Shown here: positions 16,548-25,048 of the stretch, piece by piece
Layout: every line of letters starts with the position of its first letter
Position numbering within the stretch: position 1 is the stretch's first letter
Assembly: GCA_030345135.1 (NCBI GenBank)
Contig: CP128386.1
Span: 215,029-279,028, forward strand
Reading direction: 5' to 3'
From: Chitinophagaceae bacterium DXS
GTDB lineage: Bacteria > Bacteroidota > Bacteroidia > Chitinophagales > Chitinophagaceae
Length of the DNA stretch: 64,000 nt
The notes under the pieces: model-generated
Database searches by the model: none
What the model was told of the DNA's origin: nothing
What the model saw: only the letters and a program-made list of their open reading frames with translations
Position numbers and translations under genes: made by a program

Positions 16548-18053
16548 TTGAGCAGTATAAAAAAGCTGGCCGGACAAACTATTTGGTATGGATTAAGCAG
16601 TATTGCAGCCAGGTTCATAAATTATTTACTTACACCCTTGTTAACCTACTCGGCGGTAGTAAAGACTGCTGATTTTGGCAGACAAAACCTGTTATACTCA
16701 GCGCTTCCCGTGTTGAATGTGTTGTTTACTTACGGTTTTGAAACTGCTTATTTCAGGTTTTCCGCAAAGCCTGAGTACAAAAAAAGCATCTACGACACTG
16801 CCTTCTTTTCGCTATTTTTCTCAACCATCATTTTCACTTTCATATTGTGGCGGTTTCAAGGATTCCTGGGTGACATATCAGGCTTTCAGGATATCCCTCA
16901 GATCATTCAGCTTGCCATATTTATAGTAGCAACTGATGCGTTAAGTACAATACCATTCGCAAGGTTAAGGCAGGAAGGACGACCCAAGAAATATGCTTTT
17001 GTAAAAGTTGCCGGTATCATCACCAATCTTTTGTTGACCTGGTTTTTTATAAATTATTGTCCCGGCAAGATCCAGGAAACCCCGAATACCTGGGTGATTA
17101 TGATTTTTGATGGAAACAAAAATCCGATTTACTATGTAGTGCTTGCCAATCTCGTGGGATCGTTGATTACATTATTATTGCTTAGCAATGAGATCCGGTC
17201 TGTGAAATTTAACTTTAATGCGAAGTTGTGGAAGGAAATGATTATTTACTCAATGCCGTTGGTGATTGTAGGTTTGGGCGGTATTGTAAACGAAACTTTT
17301 GACCGGTTAATGATTAAAGCCTGGTTGCCGGGGACGGAAGAATATAAAAACGAGCAGGTAGGTATCTATGGTGCTTGTTACAAATTGTCCTTGCTGATCT
17401 CCCTTTTTATCCAGGCGTTTCGCATGGCTGCAGAGCCTTTTTTCTTTAAACAGGCAGAAGGAGAGAACCCGCAGCGTACTTATGCCCGGGTTATGAAGTT
17501 CTTTGTGATTGTAATAACGTTCATGTTTTTGGCGGTCGCATTGTTCCTTCCCATTTGGTCGCTGATGGTAGGTCCGAAATACCGGGAAGGACTTAAAATT
17601 GTGCCTGTTTTATTACTTGCAAACATGTTCCTTGGCATTTACTATAACCTAAGCATCTGGTTCAAACTAAGTAATAAAACAATTGCAGGGACCTATATCA
17701 CCCTGATCGGTACCGCCATTACAGTTGCTGTCAATTACTTTTTTGTTCCGCGGATCGGTTATATGGCAGGCGCTTGGGGTACTTTTTTATGCTACGGCAC
17801 AATGATGGTAGTTAGTTATGTGTGGGGGCAGAAGGTTTATCCGGTGCCATATGTAAGGAAAAAGCTGATAGCTTATATGGTGATCGTGGTATTACTCTTC
17901 TTTATACACAAAGGCCTCACTGGTTTATATTCCAATCAGTATTTTTCTCTTGGGCTTGGTGCATTGCTAACTGCTATTTATGGATGGTTTATATTATTGG
18001 TGGAAAGGACTGAGTTTAAAAAGTTGCCTTATGTTGGACGATTCATCAGATAA
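16548..18053 (+). CDS. Polysaccharide flippase (Wzx/MATE-like), TTG start
   Basis: A 501-residue protein with about 12-14 membrane helices, beginning SIKKLAGQTIWYGLSSIAARFINYLLTPLLTY, typical of the oligosaccharide flippase family. These proteins move undecaprenyl-linked glycans across the inner membrane. The start must be TTG at 16548: the codon before it is TAA, and there is no ATG before the conserved first helix. The gene stands alone, without glycosyltransferases nearby, so its glycan substrate is unknown. Confidence 0.85.
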   Translation: MSSIKKLAGQTIWYGLSSIAARFINYLLTPLLTYSAVVKTADFGRQNLLYSALPVLNVLFTYGFETAYFRFSAKPEYKKSIYDTAFFSLFFSTIIFTFILWRFQGFLGDISGFQDIPQIIQLAIFIVATDALSTIPFARLRQEGRPKKYAFVKVAGIITNLLLTWFFINYCPGKIQETPNTWVIMIFDGNKNPIYYVVLANLVGSLITLLLLSNEIRSVKFNFNAKLWKEMIIYSMPLVIVGLGGIVNETFDRLMIKAWLPGTEEYKNEQVGIYGACYKLSLLISLFIQAFRMAAEPFFFKQAEGENPQRTYARVMKFFVIVITFMFLAVALFLPIWSLMVGPKYREGLKIVPVLLLANMFLGIYYNLSIWFKLSNKTIAGTYITLIGTAITVAVNYFFVPRIGYMAGAWGTFLCYGTMMVVSYVWGQKVYPVPYVRKKLIAYMVIVVLLFFIHKGLTGLYSNQYFSLGLGALLTAIYGWFILLVERTEFKKLPYVGRFIR

Positions 18054-18079
18054 TCGTTCCGAAAAAAATCCAAACTAAA

Positions 18080-18110
18080 TTTGGTCAGTTCTGCAAATCT
18101 GTTATTTTTG
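18080..18110 (+). promoter_or_regulatory. Promoter of tRNA-Leu
   Basis: TTTG (18080-18083), 19 bases, then TATTTTTG (18103-18110) fits the Bacteroidota consensus. CGCCCC follows directly as a C-rich discriminator, 10 bases before the mature tRNA. Confidence 0.75.
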
Positions 18111-18119
18111 CGCCCCGTT

Positions 18120-18204
18120 GCGGATGTGGCGAAATTGGTAGACGCACTAGACTTAGGATCTAGCGCCGCGAGGCATGGGGGTTCGAGTCCCTCCATCCGC
18201 ACCA
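18120..18204 (+). tRNA. tRNA-Leu (anticodon UAG)
   Basis: An 85-base class II tRNA. The acceptor stem GCGGATG pairs with CATCCGC, the anticodon stem CTAGA/TCTAG encloses loop CTTAGGA with anticodon TAG, and a long variable arm is present. The T arm is GGGGGTTCGAGTCCCTCC, and CCA is encoded. It reads CUA (and by wobble other CUN) leucine codons. Confidence 0.97.
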
Positions 18205-18205
18205 G

Positions 18206-18234
18206 AAAAAGGAAGTCTTTGGCTTCCTTTTTTA
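18206..18234 (+). terminator. Terminator of tRNA-Leu
   Basis: An AAAAAGGAAG/CTTCCTTTTT stem with a 7-base loop starts 2 bases after the tRNA CCA end. Confidence 0.8.
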
Positions 18235-18348
18235 TTTGTGTCAATCGAAATGGTCTTTTTTCTGTCCAAATAAGCCAAAAATGGATTAAAATAATTGATG
18301 ATTGCACATCTATAGCTAAAAAATATTAAAAAACCAATTACAAAGCTG

Positions 18349-18356
18349 TAACTTTG
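18349..18356 (+). promoter_or_regulatory. -7 promoter element of tig
   Basis: TAACTTTG is followed by CAGCCC. The same 15 bases GTAACTTTGCAGCCC occur before rpsA. The upstream -33 position does not match the consensus. Confidence 0.55.
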
Positions 18357-18428
18357 CAGCCCATTTTAGTTGAGTAAACGCAATCTTTATTCAACTGATC
18401 AAAATAACAATAGAAAACGATAAACAAT

Positions 18429-19790
18429 ATGGCTACAATCACCCGTGAGAATCTTGGCCTGCTGAATGATAAGCTTACTGTAAAGGTGGCCAGGGAAGAT
18501 TATTTTCCGGCTTTTGAAAAAAGCATAAAGAATTATGCAAAAACTGCAAATATTCCGGGCTTTCGTAAAGGAATGGTGCCTGCTGGGCTTGTAAAGAAAA
18601 TGTATGGCCAGAGCGTATTTACGGAAGAGGTTTTGCGCACGGTTGAAAAAGAGCTGAACGACTATATGGTGAAAGAGCAGTTGGACATTTTTGCTCAGCC
18701 TTTGCCTCTTGAAAGCCAGGACCGCATGTTTGATTTCAACAGCCCAAGCGATTATGTTTTTGCTTTTGAAATTGGGCTGAAACCCGCTTTCGACATCAAC
18801 ACAAAAGATTTCGCAGTTACACGTTACAAAATTCAGGTTACGGAAGATCAGGTAAACGAAGAAGTTAACCGTCTGCAGATCCGTAACGGTAAAATGACTG
18901 AACCTGAGGTTGTTGATTCAGAAGAGAACGTGTTAAATCTTGATTTTAAAGAAGTTAACGCTGACGGAACTGAGAAAGAAGGTGGTATTACTAAATCAAA
19001 TTCCCTGCTGGTTAAATACTTTACTGAAGACCTCCGTAAAGAATTGATGGGTAAGAAAAAAGATGATTCTTTTGTTATTCAGCTAAGCAAAGCTTTTGCT
19101 GAAAAAGAAAGAGAGTGGGTAATAGGTGATTTGGGATTGAACAAAGATAACGCTGAAGATGCCGATAAATTCTTTTCATTGACCATTACAAAAGTTGGGT
19201 TGATTGAAAAGCCTGAAATGAACGAAGAGTTTTTTGAAGCTTCTTTCCCTGCAAGAGGTATTAAAACTGAAGAAGAGTTTCGCAATGCTGTAAAGGTTGA
19301 AATTGAAAACTACCTTGACAGCCAAAGCCGCAATCAGCTTCATGATCAGCTTTACCACCAGTTACTGGACAACACTCAGATCGAGTTCCCTAAAGAATTC
19401 CTGAAACGTTGGTTGCAGAATGGCGGTGAAAAAGCAAAAACTGTCGAAGAGGCAGAAGCTGAATACCCTTCATTTGAAAACCAGTTAAAATGGACATTGA
19501 TCACATCCAAATTGATCAACGATCACAAAATAACTGTTGAAAACAACGAAATTAAAAACCATGCTGTAAAGCAAATGCTGGGCTATATGGGTCAGAGCGA
19601 TGTTGACAACATGCCATGGTTGGATGAATATGCAAACAGAATGTTACAGGACAGGAAGTTTGTGGAAAACACTTATTTCCAGCTGCAGACTGAAAAGCTG
19701 TTCAACATCCTGGAAGGTGAAGTAAAAGTTACAGAAGAGCCAATCAGTGATGAAGAGTTTGCAAAAAAATTGCATCACCACCATCATTAA
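18429..19790 (+). CDS. tig: Trigger factor-like ribosome-associated chaperone
   Basis: A 453-residue protein with an N-terminal ribosome-binding domain (about residues 1-115). The signature loop is FRKGMVP at about 41-48, like the GFRKGKVP of trigger factor. The middle region (about 150-255) keeps only a weak trace of the FKBP peptidyl-prolyl isomerase fold, so isomerase activity is doubtful, as seen in other Bacteroidota. A long helical C-terminal domain holds nascent chains. The last residues are KKLHHHHH, a natural penta-histidine tail. It sits upstream of clpP and clpX, the usual neighbourhood. Confidence 0.9.
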   Translation: MATITRENLGLLNDKLTVKVAREDYFPAFEKSIKNYAKTANIPGFRKGMVPAGLVKKMYGQSVFTEEVLRTVEKELNDYMVKEQLDIFAQPLPLESQDRMFDFNSPSDYVFAFEIGLKPAFDINTKDFAVTRYKIQVTEDQVNEEVNRLQIRNGKMTEPEVVDSEENVLNLDFKEVNADGTEKEGGITKSNSLLVKYFTEDLRKELMGKKKDDSFVIQLSKAFAEKEREWVIGDLGLNKDNAEDADKFFSLTITKVGLIEKPEMNEEFFEASFPARGIKTEEEFRNAVKVEIENYLDSQSRNQLHDQLYHQLLDNTQIEFPKEFLKRWLQNGGEKAKTVEEAEAEYPSFENQLKWTLITSKLINDHKITVENNEIKNHAVKQMLGYMGQSDVDNMPWLDEYANRMLQDRKFVENTYFQLQTEKLFNILEGEVKVTEEPISDEEFAKKLHHHHH

Positions 19791-19809
19791 CAGATAGAAA
19801 GAATGTAGA

Positions 19810-19838
19810 GCCGCACCAAAAAGGTGCGGCTTTTTTTT
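19810..19838 (+). terminator. Rho-independent terminator of tig
   Basis: A GCCGCACC/GGTGCGGC stem (19810-19817 with 19823-19830) and eight T residues lie 19 bases after the stop. Confidence 0.9.
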
Positions 19839-19909
19839 GCCGGTTATCCAGGAAATATGGGCCGAACGATGTTGTTATCATATCTTTAGTACATTCATAA
19901 AAATATATT

Positions 19910-20086
19910 ATGCAGGAACTGATTGATCGTTTAAAGGATAAAGGGCTCACGGAAGAGCAAGCCTACGCGGCAATCGAAGTGATTAAGGATTTTGCCAAGG
20001 AGAAGTTCCCACTCTTTGCAGGAGCCATAAATAAGCTTTTTAGCAAATACGGAAACAAAGAGGAAGAAGAGGATTTTTTGGGGTAG
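19910..20086 (+). CDS. Small conserved-looking helical protein of unknown function
   Basis: A 58-residue protein beginning MQELIDRLKDKGLTEEQAYAAIEVI and ending in an acidic EEEEDFLG tail. It is predicted to be two or three amphipathic helices with a short hydrophobic stretch KFPLFAGAINKLF. No family is recognised. The codon pattern, a clean start after an A-rich leader, and its place between the tig terminator and clpP support a real gene. It may be a soluble or membrane-peripheral partner, but this is not shown. Confidence 0.6.
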   Translation: MQELIDRLKDKGLTEEQAYAAIEVIKDFAKEKFPLFAGAINKLFSKYGNKEEEEDFLG

Positions 20087-20249
20087 GCCTAATCCACCGG
20101 TTGTCGTAAAACTGCCCTTTTGGCGGTAGAAAGTGTTTGCATGGTATTTGGTATTGAAAAAGGCTTTGACGTTAATTAGCGAAGGCTGATTGGTGTCAGA
20201 AAACCGCGATAGAGTACAATCGCTTATTTTCATTGAAAAATATTCAACT

Positions 20250-20936
20250 ATGGATTTTGGAAAGGAATTTGAAAAATATGCTGTTAAGCATAAGGGCATA
20301 AGTAGCGCAACATTGCACAATTATAATAACAGCATAACCAACCTCACGCCATACATTATAGAAGAAAGGCCGCTAAACGTGGCTAGTATGGACGTATTTA
20401 GCCGTTTGATGATGGATAGGATCATCTTTCTGGGCGAACCAATTAATGACTACGTGGCAAATATTGTCACTGCACAGTTGTTGTTCCTCGAAAGTACAGA
20501 CCGCACAAGAGACATCCAGATGTATATCAATAGCCCGGGAGGTAGTGTTTATGCCGGTTTAGGCATCTACGATACCATGCAGTTCATTAATCCGGAAGTT
20601 TCAACCATTTGCACCGGTATTGCCGCAAGCATGGGAGCTATTTTGTTGTGCGCAGGTGTTAACGGTAAAAGAACAGCGCTTAAACACGCCCGTATTATGC
20701 TGCACCAACCAAGCGGCGCAATAGGCGGACAGGCTACAGATATCGGTATCACTGCCCGTGAGATCAAGAAGATCAAACATGAGCTTTACGAAGTGATCAG
20801 TCATCACAGCGGAAAAGACATGGAAACAGTTGCAAAAGATTGTGACAGGGACTTTTGGATGACAGCCCAGGAAGGTAAAGATTACGGTCTTGTGGACGAA
20901 GTGCTTTTGACCAATCCGCGAAAGGAGAAAAAATAA
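20250..20936 (+). CDS. clpP: ATP-dependent Clp protease proteolytic subunit (first copy)
   Basis: A 228-residue serine peptidase with catalytic triad S127 (GIAASMGA), H152 (MLHQPSG) and D201 (DCDRDFW). It forms tetradecameric barrels fed by ClpX. The ATG at 20250 is preferred to the TTG at 20190 because the following DFGKEFEKYAVKHKG matches the usual Bacteroidota ClpP N-terminus. A second clpP follows after 56 bases and clpX after that. Confidence 0.95.
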   Translation: MDFGKEFEKYAVKHKGISSATLHNYNNSITNLTPYIIEERPLNVASMDVFSRLMMDRIIFLGEPINDYVANIVTAQLLFLESTDRTRDIQMYINSPGGSVYAGLGIYDTMQFINPEVSTICTGIAASMGAILLCAGVNGKRTALKHARIMLHQPSGAIGGQATDIGITAREIKKIKHELYEVISHHSGKDMETVAKDCDRDFWMTAQEGKDYGLVDEVLLTNPRKEKK

Positions 20937-20992
20937 CCATTTTCGGTACTGTTTCCGAATGCTGATTTTACACTACTCTAAAATTTAGAAAT

Positions 20993-21634
20993 ATGATTAA
21001 TTCAAAATATAGCGTCAATCCTTACTTAATGGAGGATGAAGAAGAAGAAGAACAGCCAAAAGATGATAAGCAGGAGCCGATGTCGCCTTTATTGATGAGG
21101 AAAATGGAAAAGCTTTTCCTTGAGAAAAGAGCGGTTTATTTATGGGGACCTGTTGATGATAAATCAGCAAGAGATGTAGTATCTAAGCTAATGTTGCTGG
21201 ATGCTGATAAGCCAGGTGAAGAAATCAAATTTTATATCAACAGCCCGGGTGGAATGGTGACCAGTGGTATGGTGATCTATGATACCGTCAAATTGATCCA
21301 GTCTCCCGTTAGCACGATCTGTATGGGACTTGCAGCAAGTATGGGCTCAATATTGTTGAGTGTTGGGAAGAAGGGCAAAAGATACATTTATCCGCACGGA
21401 GAGGTAATGATACATCAGCCTAGTCTTGGTGGAATGTTTCAGGCTACTTCAGCAGACATTGAAATCCAGGCTATTCAGATGGAAAAAACAAAGCTGCTTG
21501 GTGCTAAGATCCTCGCAGACAATTGTGGCAAATCTGTAGACCAGATCCTCAAGGATTTTGACCGCGATTACTGGATGGATGCGCAGGAAGCGGTTCAATA
21601 CGGAATCGTTGATAAGGTGTTAAATAAGCTTTAA
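20993..21634 (+). CDS. clpP: ATP-dependent Clp protease proteolytic subunit (second copy)
   Basis: A 213-residue ClpP paralogue with intact triad S116, H141 and D192. The N-terminus is different from the first copy: a strongly acidic MEDEEEEEQPKDDKQEP stretch (about residues 13-29) replaces the usual leader. It is clearly diverged from its neighbour, so this is an old duplication and not an assembly repeat. It could form mixed rings with the first ClpP, as known for two-ClpP systems in other phyla; that is inference. Confidence 0.9.
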   Translation: MINSKYSVNPYLMEDEEEEEQPKDDKQEPMSPLLMRKMEKLFLEKRAVYLWGPVDDKSARDVVSKLMLLDADKPGEEIKFYINSPGGMVTSGMVIYDTVKLIQSPVSTICMGLAASMGSILLSVGKKGKRYIYPHGEVMIHQPSLGGMFQATSADIEIQAIQMEKTKLLGAKILADNCGKSVDQILKDFDRDYWMDAQEAVQYGIVDKVLNKL

Positions 21635-21705
21635 TACGAATATGTTCCGGAAAATGATCATTTTTCCGTAAAATTCCGGTTAAAGCGCCTTAAATAAATC
21701 TTTTC

Positions 21706-21737
21706 AAAACCGCTGTTATCAGCGGTTTTGTTATTTT
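21706..21737 (+). terminator. Terminator after the second clpP
   Basis: An AAAACCGCT/AGCGGTTTT stem (21706-21714 with 21721-21729) is followed by a T-rich tail. The tail also contains TATTTTTG (21732-21739), a possible -7 element of clpX, so the two functions overlap. Confidence 0.7.
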
Positions 21738-21782
21738 TGTATTTAGGATTTTCTAAACGGCCTTAGGGCAAAAAAATATATC

Positions 21783-23015
21783 ATGGCAAAACAATCGCAT
21801 CTGCATTGTTCTTTTTGCGGTAGAAGTAGGGATGAGGTAAAAATTTTGATTGCCGGACAGGAAGGGCATATTTGCGAAAACTGTGTAGAGCATGCACAGG
21901 AAATTATAGCACAGGAATTACAGGCAAGGCAGGAACAACAATCTTCTCAGTTTAAGTTTACCGTTAAAAGACCAAAGGAGATCAAGTCATTTCTTGATCA
22001 GTACATTATTGGGCAGGATGAGGCTAAGAAAGTGATGTCCGTTGCCGTTTATAATCATTATAAACGAATTACTCAAAAGCAACAGGATGATATCGAGATT
22101 GAGAAGAGCAATATCGTAATGGTTGGTGAAACGGGTACGGGTAAAACGCTTCTTGCTAAAACGGTAGCACGTTTACTGAATGTGCCTTTTGCAATAGTCG
22201 ATGCAACTGTATTTACAGAAGCCGGTTATGTAGGCGAGGACGTGGAAAGTATGCTTACCCGCCTGTTACAGGCATGTAACTATGACGTACAGGCTGCAGA
22301 AAAAGGAATTGTTTATATTGATGAGATTGATAAAATAGCACGTAAAGGAGATAACCCTTCTATAACGCGCGACGTTAGTGGGGAAGGTGTTCAACAGGGA
22401 TTGCTGAAAATGTTGGAAGGTACAGAAGTACTCGTACCACCACAAGGCGGAAGAAAGCATCCTGAACAAAAAATGATCAAGGTTAACACGCAGAATATAT
22501 TGTTTATATGCGGCGGTGCATTTGACGGAATTGACAAAGTGATCGCAAGACGTATCAATACAAATGCGATCGGCTTTAATGTTAACAAAGACGAACAGGA
22601 ACTGCAACGTAAGAATCTGTTACGTTTCATCAATGCTACAGATTTGAAGAGCTTTGGTTTAATACCTGAGTTACTGGGCCGTTTGCCGATTGTTACGCAT
22701 CTGGAACCACTGGATGTAGCAACATTGCGTTCAATTTTGACAGAGCCAAAGAACAGCCTGATAAAACAGTATACGAGGTTATTTGAGCTTGAAAATATCA
22801 AACTGGAAATTGAGCCGGCAGTATTGGATTTCATGGTCAGCAAAGCGATGGAGTTTAAGCTTGGTGCAAGAGGATTGAGAAGTATCTGCGAATACATTTT
22901 TACAGATGCTATGTTTGAAATGCCGGGTACTGATCAAAACCATTTCCTCGTGACGCTTGAATACGCCCAGAATAAATTTGACAAGAGTAAGTTGAGCTTG
23001 TTGAAAGTAGCGTAG
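21783..23015 (+). CDS. clpX: ClpX, ATP-dependent unfoldase subunit of ClpXP
   Basis: A 410-residue AAA+ unfoldase. The N-terminal zinc-binding domain uses C9, C12, C31 and C34. Walker A is GETGTGKT (115-122) and Walker B is IVYIDEID. The sensor and pore-loop region and a C-terminal small domain follow ([10 protein letters not shown]). The IGF-type ClpP-binding loop would be expected near 245-265 ([10 protein letters not shown] here contains IGF). It recognises substrates and threads them into ClpP, whose genes lie directly upstream. Confidence 0.96.
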   Translation: MAKQSHLHCSFCGRSRDEVKILIAGQEGHICENCVEHAQEIIAQELQARQEQQSSQFKFTVKRPKEIKSFLDQYIIGQDEAKKVMSVAVYNHYKRITQKQQDDIEIEKSNIVMVGETGTGKTLLAKTVARLLNVPFAIVDATVFTEAGYVGEDVESMLTRLLQACNYDVQAAEKGIVYIDEIDKIARKGDNPSITRDVSGEGVQQGLLKMLEGTEVLVPPQGGRKHPEQKMIKVNTQNILFICGGAFDGIDKVIARRINTNAIGFNVNKDEQELQRKNLLRFINATDLKSFGLIPELLGRLPIVTHLEPLDVATLRSILTEPKNSLIKQYTRLFELENIKLEIEPAVLDFMVSKAMEFKLGARGLRSICEYIFTDAMFEMPGTDQNHFLVTLEYAQNKFDKSKLSLLKVA

Positions 23016-23294
23016 AGAGGTGTGAGGTATCAGGTATCAGGTTTGAGGTATCAGGTGTGAGGTATCAGGTGTGAGGTATAGCACAAAGCATACAAATCTT
23101 TCACAGTAGGATAATTTAGAAAGGCTGTATCGAAAGTTCGATACAGCCTTTCTTTTCAATTAACTCAATATCGGTTTTCTAATAAAATCAATCAGGCTTG
23201 CTTTAGCTTTCTCATAAAAGGTAATTTATGAAATTGCACGGCTACAAACCTGAAACCTGACACCTGAAACCTCACGGCCTTACGCCTCACACCT
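23016..23294. repeat. Degenerate-word inverted repeat, GAGGTATCAGGT type
   Basis: Immediately after the clpX stop, the words GAGGTATCAGGT, TTGAGGTATCAGGT and GTGAGGTATCAGGT run in tandem (23016-23081). At 23246-23294 the complementary words run the other way (CCTGAAACCTGACACCTGAA and relatives) up to the end of the convergent gene. Between them lies the clpX terminator. The whole fills the intergenic region between two convergent genes. No ORF or known repeat family is recognised. Confidence 0.75.
23119..23156 (+). terminator. Terminator of clpX
   Basis: A perfect 15-bp stem (23119-23133 with 23138-23152) has a 4-base loop and a T-rich tail. It stands inside the pair of repeat arms. Confidence 0.85.
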
Positions 23295-23297
23295 GCC

Positions 23298-23645
23298 TCA
23301 AAATCCGTTGTTCTCAAAATACATCAGTATATGATCCTTCAGAAAGTTTTCCTGTTCTGGCAGAGCTATATTAGGCAGTTCCTTGAGTTGTTTAAAATGG
23401 GGCCAGCCATCTTTATCGTTCCCTTCAAGAAGGTAATATCCGCTGGGTGCAAGAATGGTACAGACGGCAACATGCATAAGATCCTGTTTTTGTTCTTTAG
23501 TGATTTTCTTTTGAACGAATCCCGTTTCCTGTACACCAATGAGAAATAAAATAGCGTCCATGTCCGGCTTTTTTCCAAAACGCTCAACCAGTTTTGCTTC
23601 CAGCGTCCACCAGCGTTGTTGTAAATCATCATTAATAAACATCAT
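23298..23645 (-). CDS. Hypothetical protein, 115 residues
   Basis: A soluble protein of about 115 residues beginning MMFINDDLQQRWWTLEAKLVERFGKKPDMDAILFLIGVQE. No family is recognised. It is divergent from serS across about 56 bases. A -7 element for this gene, TACCTTTG on the minus strand (complement of 23650-23657), lies only 4 bases before the ATG at 23645, so the transcript would be almost leaderless. The longer frame to 23672 would start upstream of this promoter and is not favoured. Confidence 0.7.
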   Translation of the reverse strand: MMFINDDLQQRWWTLEAKLVERFGKKPDMDAILFLIGVQETGFVQKKITKEQKQDLMHVAVCTILAPSGYYLLEGNDKDGWPHFKQLKELPNIALPEQENFLKDHILMYFENNGF

Positions 23646-23649
23646 GGTG

Positions 23650-23684
23650 CAAAGGTAACAATGTGCGGCCAAAGGTTATCTTTG
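23650..23684. promoter_or_regulatory. Divergent promoter pair for the hypothetical gene and serS
   Basis: The minus-strand -7 element is TACCTTTG (23650-23657) and the plus-strand one is TATCTTTG (23677-23684), 17 bases before the serS ATG. The two promoters must overlap in their -33 regions. Confidence 0.55.
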
Positions 23685-23701
23685 CGCAAATTTATTGTAG
23701 T

Positions 23702-24976
23702 ATGCTCCAAGTAAGTGTTTTGCGTCAAAATGCGGAATGGGCCAAAGAAAGGCTTGCTGTGAGAAATTTTAAGCAGCCCGAATTGGTGGATGAGATTATA
23801 GCCCTGGATGATGAAAGAAAAAGAATACAGGCAGAATTTGATAACACGCAGGCAAAAGTAAACAGTGCCTCAAAAGATATAGGTAAATTGATGGCACAGG
23901 GGAAAAAAGACGAAGCAGAAGCCCTGAAAGCCGAAGTAGCCACACATAAAACCTCGATTTCATCCCTGAACGAAAAGATGTCGCAGACAGAGAAAACGTT
24001 GCAGGATAAACTGCTGTTGCTACCAAACTTACCCAGCGAAAAAGTTCCTCCGGGCAAAACACCTGAAGACAATATTATCGTAAGATCAGGTGGTGATGTT
24101 CCCGAGCTGCATGCAGGCGCGGTTCCTCACTGGGATCTTATAAAAGAATACAACCTGGTGGATTTTGAAACCGGGGCCAAAATAACAGGCAGTGGATTTC
24201 CGCTTTATCGCGGAAAAGGCGCCAAGTTACAAAGGTCTCTCATTCAGTATTTTCTTGATTTTAATACGGAAGCAGGCTATACCGAGTTTATTCCTCCATT
24301 TGTAGTGAACGAACTTTCGGCATATAGTACCGGGCAGTTGCCTGACAAAGAAGGACAGATGTATCATGTAACGGAAGATAACCTGTTCCTGATACCTACA
24401 TCAGAGGTTCCGGTGACAAATATTTATCGCGATGAAATTTTGAAAGAGGCAGATCTGCCGCAAAAATTAACAGCTTATTCTCCCTGTTTCAGAAGAGAAG
24501 CCGGCAGCTTCGGAAAAGATGTTCGTGGCTTAAACAGGGTTCATCAGTTTGAAAAAGTTGAGATAATCCAGATCTGTCATCCGGAAAAAAGCTATGATGT
24601 ACTGGAAGAAATGGTAAATCACGTCGAGAAGCTTGTTCAGTCGCTTGGTCTGCCTTACCGCATTTTAAAACTTTGCGGTGGCGACATGGGCTTTACCAGT
24701 GCGCTAACTTATGACTTTGAAGTTTACAGTACAGCTCAACAGCGCTGGTTAGAAGTAAGTAGTGTCAGCAACTTTGAAAGCTATCAGGCAAACAGGCTTA
24801 AATGCCGTTTCAAGGATAGTAATGGTAAAACGCAGCTTACACACACGCTTAATGGTAGCTCGCTCGCATTGCCTCGTATTTTGGCCAGCCTGCTGGAAAA
24901 TAACCAAACAGAAGAAGGTATTAAAATACCAGGGGTGCTGCATGAATATTTCGGCGCAAAAGTCATAACTAAATAA
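23702..24976 (+). CDS. serS: Serine--tRNA ligase
   Basis: A 424-residue class II aminoacyl-tRNA synthetase. The N-terminal long coiled-coil arm that grips the tRNA variable loop spans about residues 28-105. The catalytic core follows with motif 2 around PCFRREAGSFGKDVRGLNRVHQFEKVE and motif 3 in LNGSSLALPRILASLLENNQ. The ATG at 23702 fits the family start (MLQVSVLRQN); the upstream frame to 23663 would run through the promoter. Confidence 0.96.
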   Translation: MLQVSVLRQNAEWAKERLAVRNFKQPELVDEIIALDDERKRIQAEFDNTQAKVNSASKDIGKLMAQGKKDEAEALKAEVATHKTSISSLNEKMSQTEKTLQDKLLLLPNLPSEKVPPGKTPEDNIIVRSGGDVPELHAGAVPHWDLIKEYNLVDFETGAKITGSGFPLYRGKGAKLQRSLIQYFLDFNTEAGYTEFIPPFVVNELSAYSTGQLPDKEGQMYHVTEDNLFLIPTSEVPVTNIYRDEILKEADLPQKLTAYSPCFRREAGSFGKDVRGLNRVHQFEKVEIIQICHPEKSYDVLEEMVNHVEKLVQSLGLPYRILKLCGGDMGFTSALTYDFEVYSTAQQRWLEVSSVSNFESYQANRLKCRFKDSNGKTQLTHTLNGSSLALPRILASLLENNQTEEGIKIPGVLHEYFGAKVITK

Positions 24977-24995
24977 CCTCACTTTTAAATAGTCA

Positions 24996-25024
24996 AAAAG
25001 CTGCACAATTGTGCAGCTTTTTTC
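24996..25024 (+). terminator. Terminator of serS
   Basis: AAAAAGCTGCACAA/TTGTGCAGCTTTTT is a perfect palindrome of 28 bases starting 19 bases after the stop codon, with T residues at its end. Confidence 0.88.
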
Positions 25025-25048
25025 ATTTGCGTCAGGCAGTAACAAGAA

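Noticed and set aside
16431..16577. Extended N-terminus of the ABC ATPase
   Set aside because: It would overlap the divergent flippase gene start, and the ATPase fold begins right after the ATG at 16430.
18029..18307. 92-residue ORF antisense to the tRNA-Leu gene
   Set aside because: It lies across the complete tRNA and its terminator, which is a common chance ORF.
19764..19790. Histidine tail of trigger factor as a vector or expression-tag contaminant
   Set aside because: The flanking sequence continues as normal genome with a native terminator and gene, and no linker or vector sequence is seen.
23016..23294. CRISPR-like array after clpX
   Set aside because: The units vary and have no unique spacers of constant length, and there are no cas genes. 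The pairing of inverse arms also does not fit a CRISPR.
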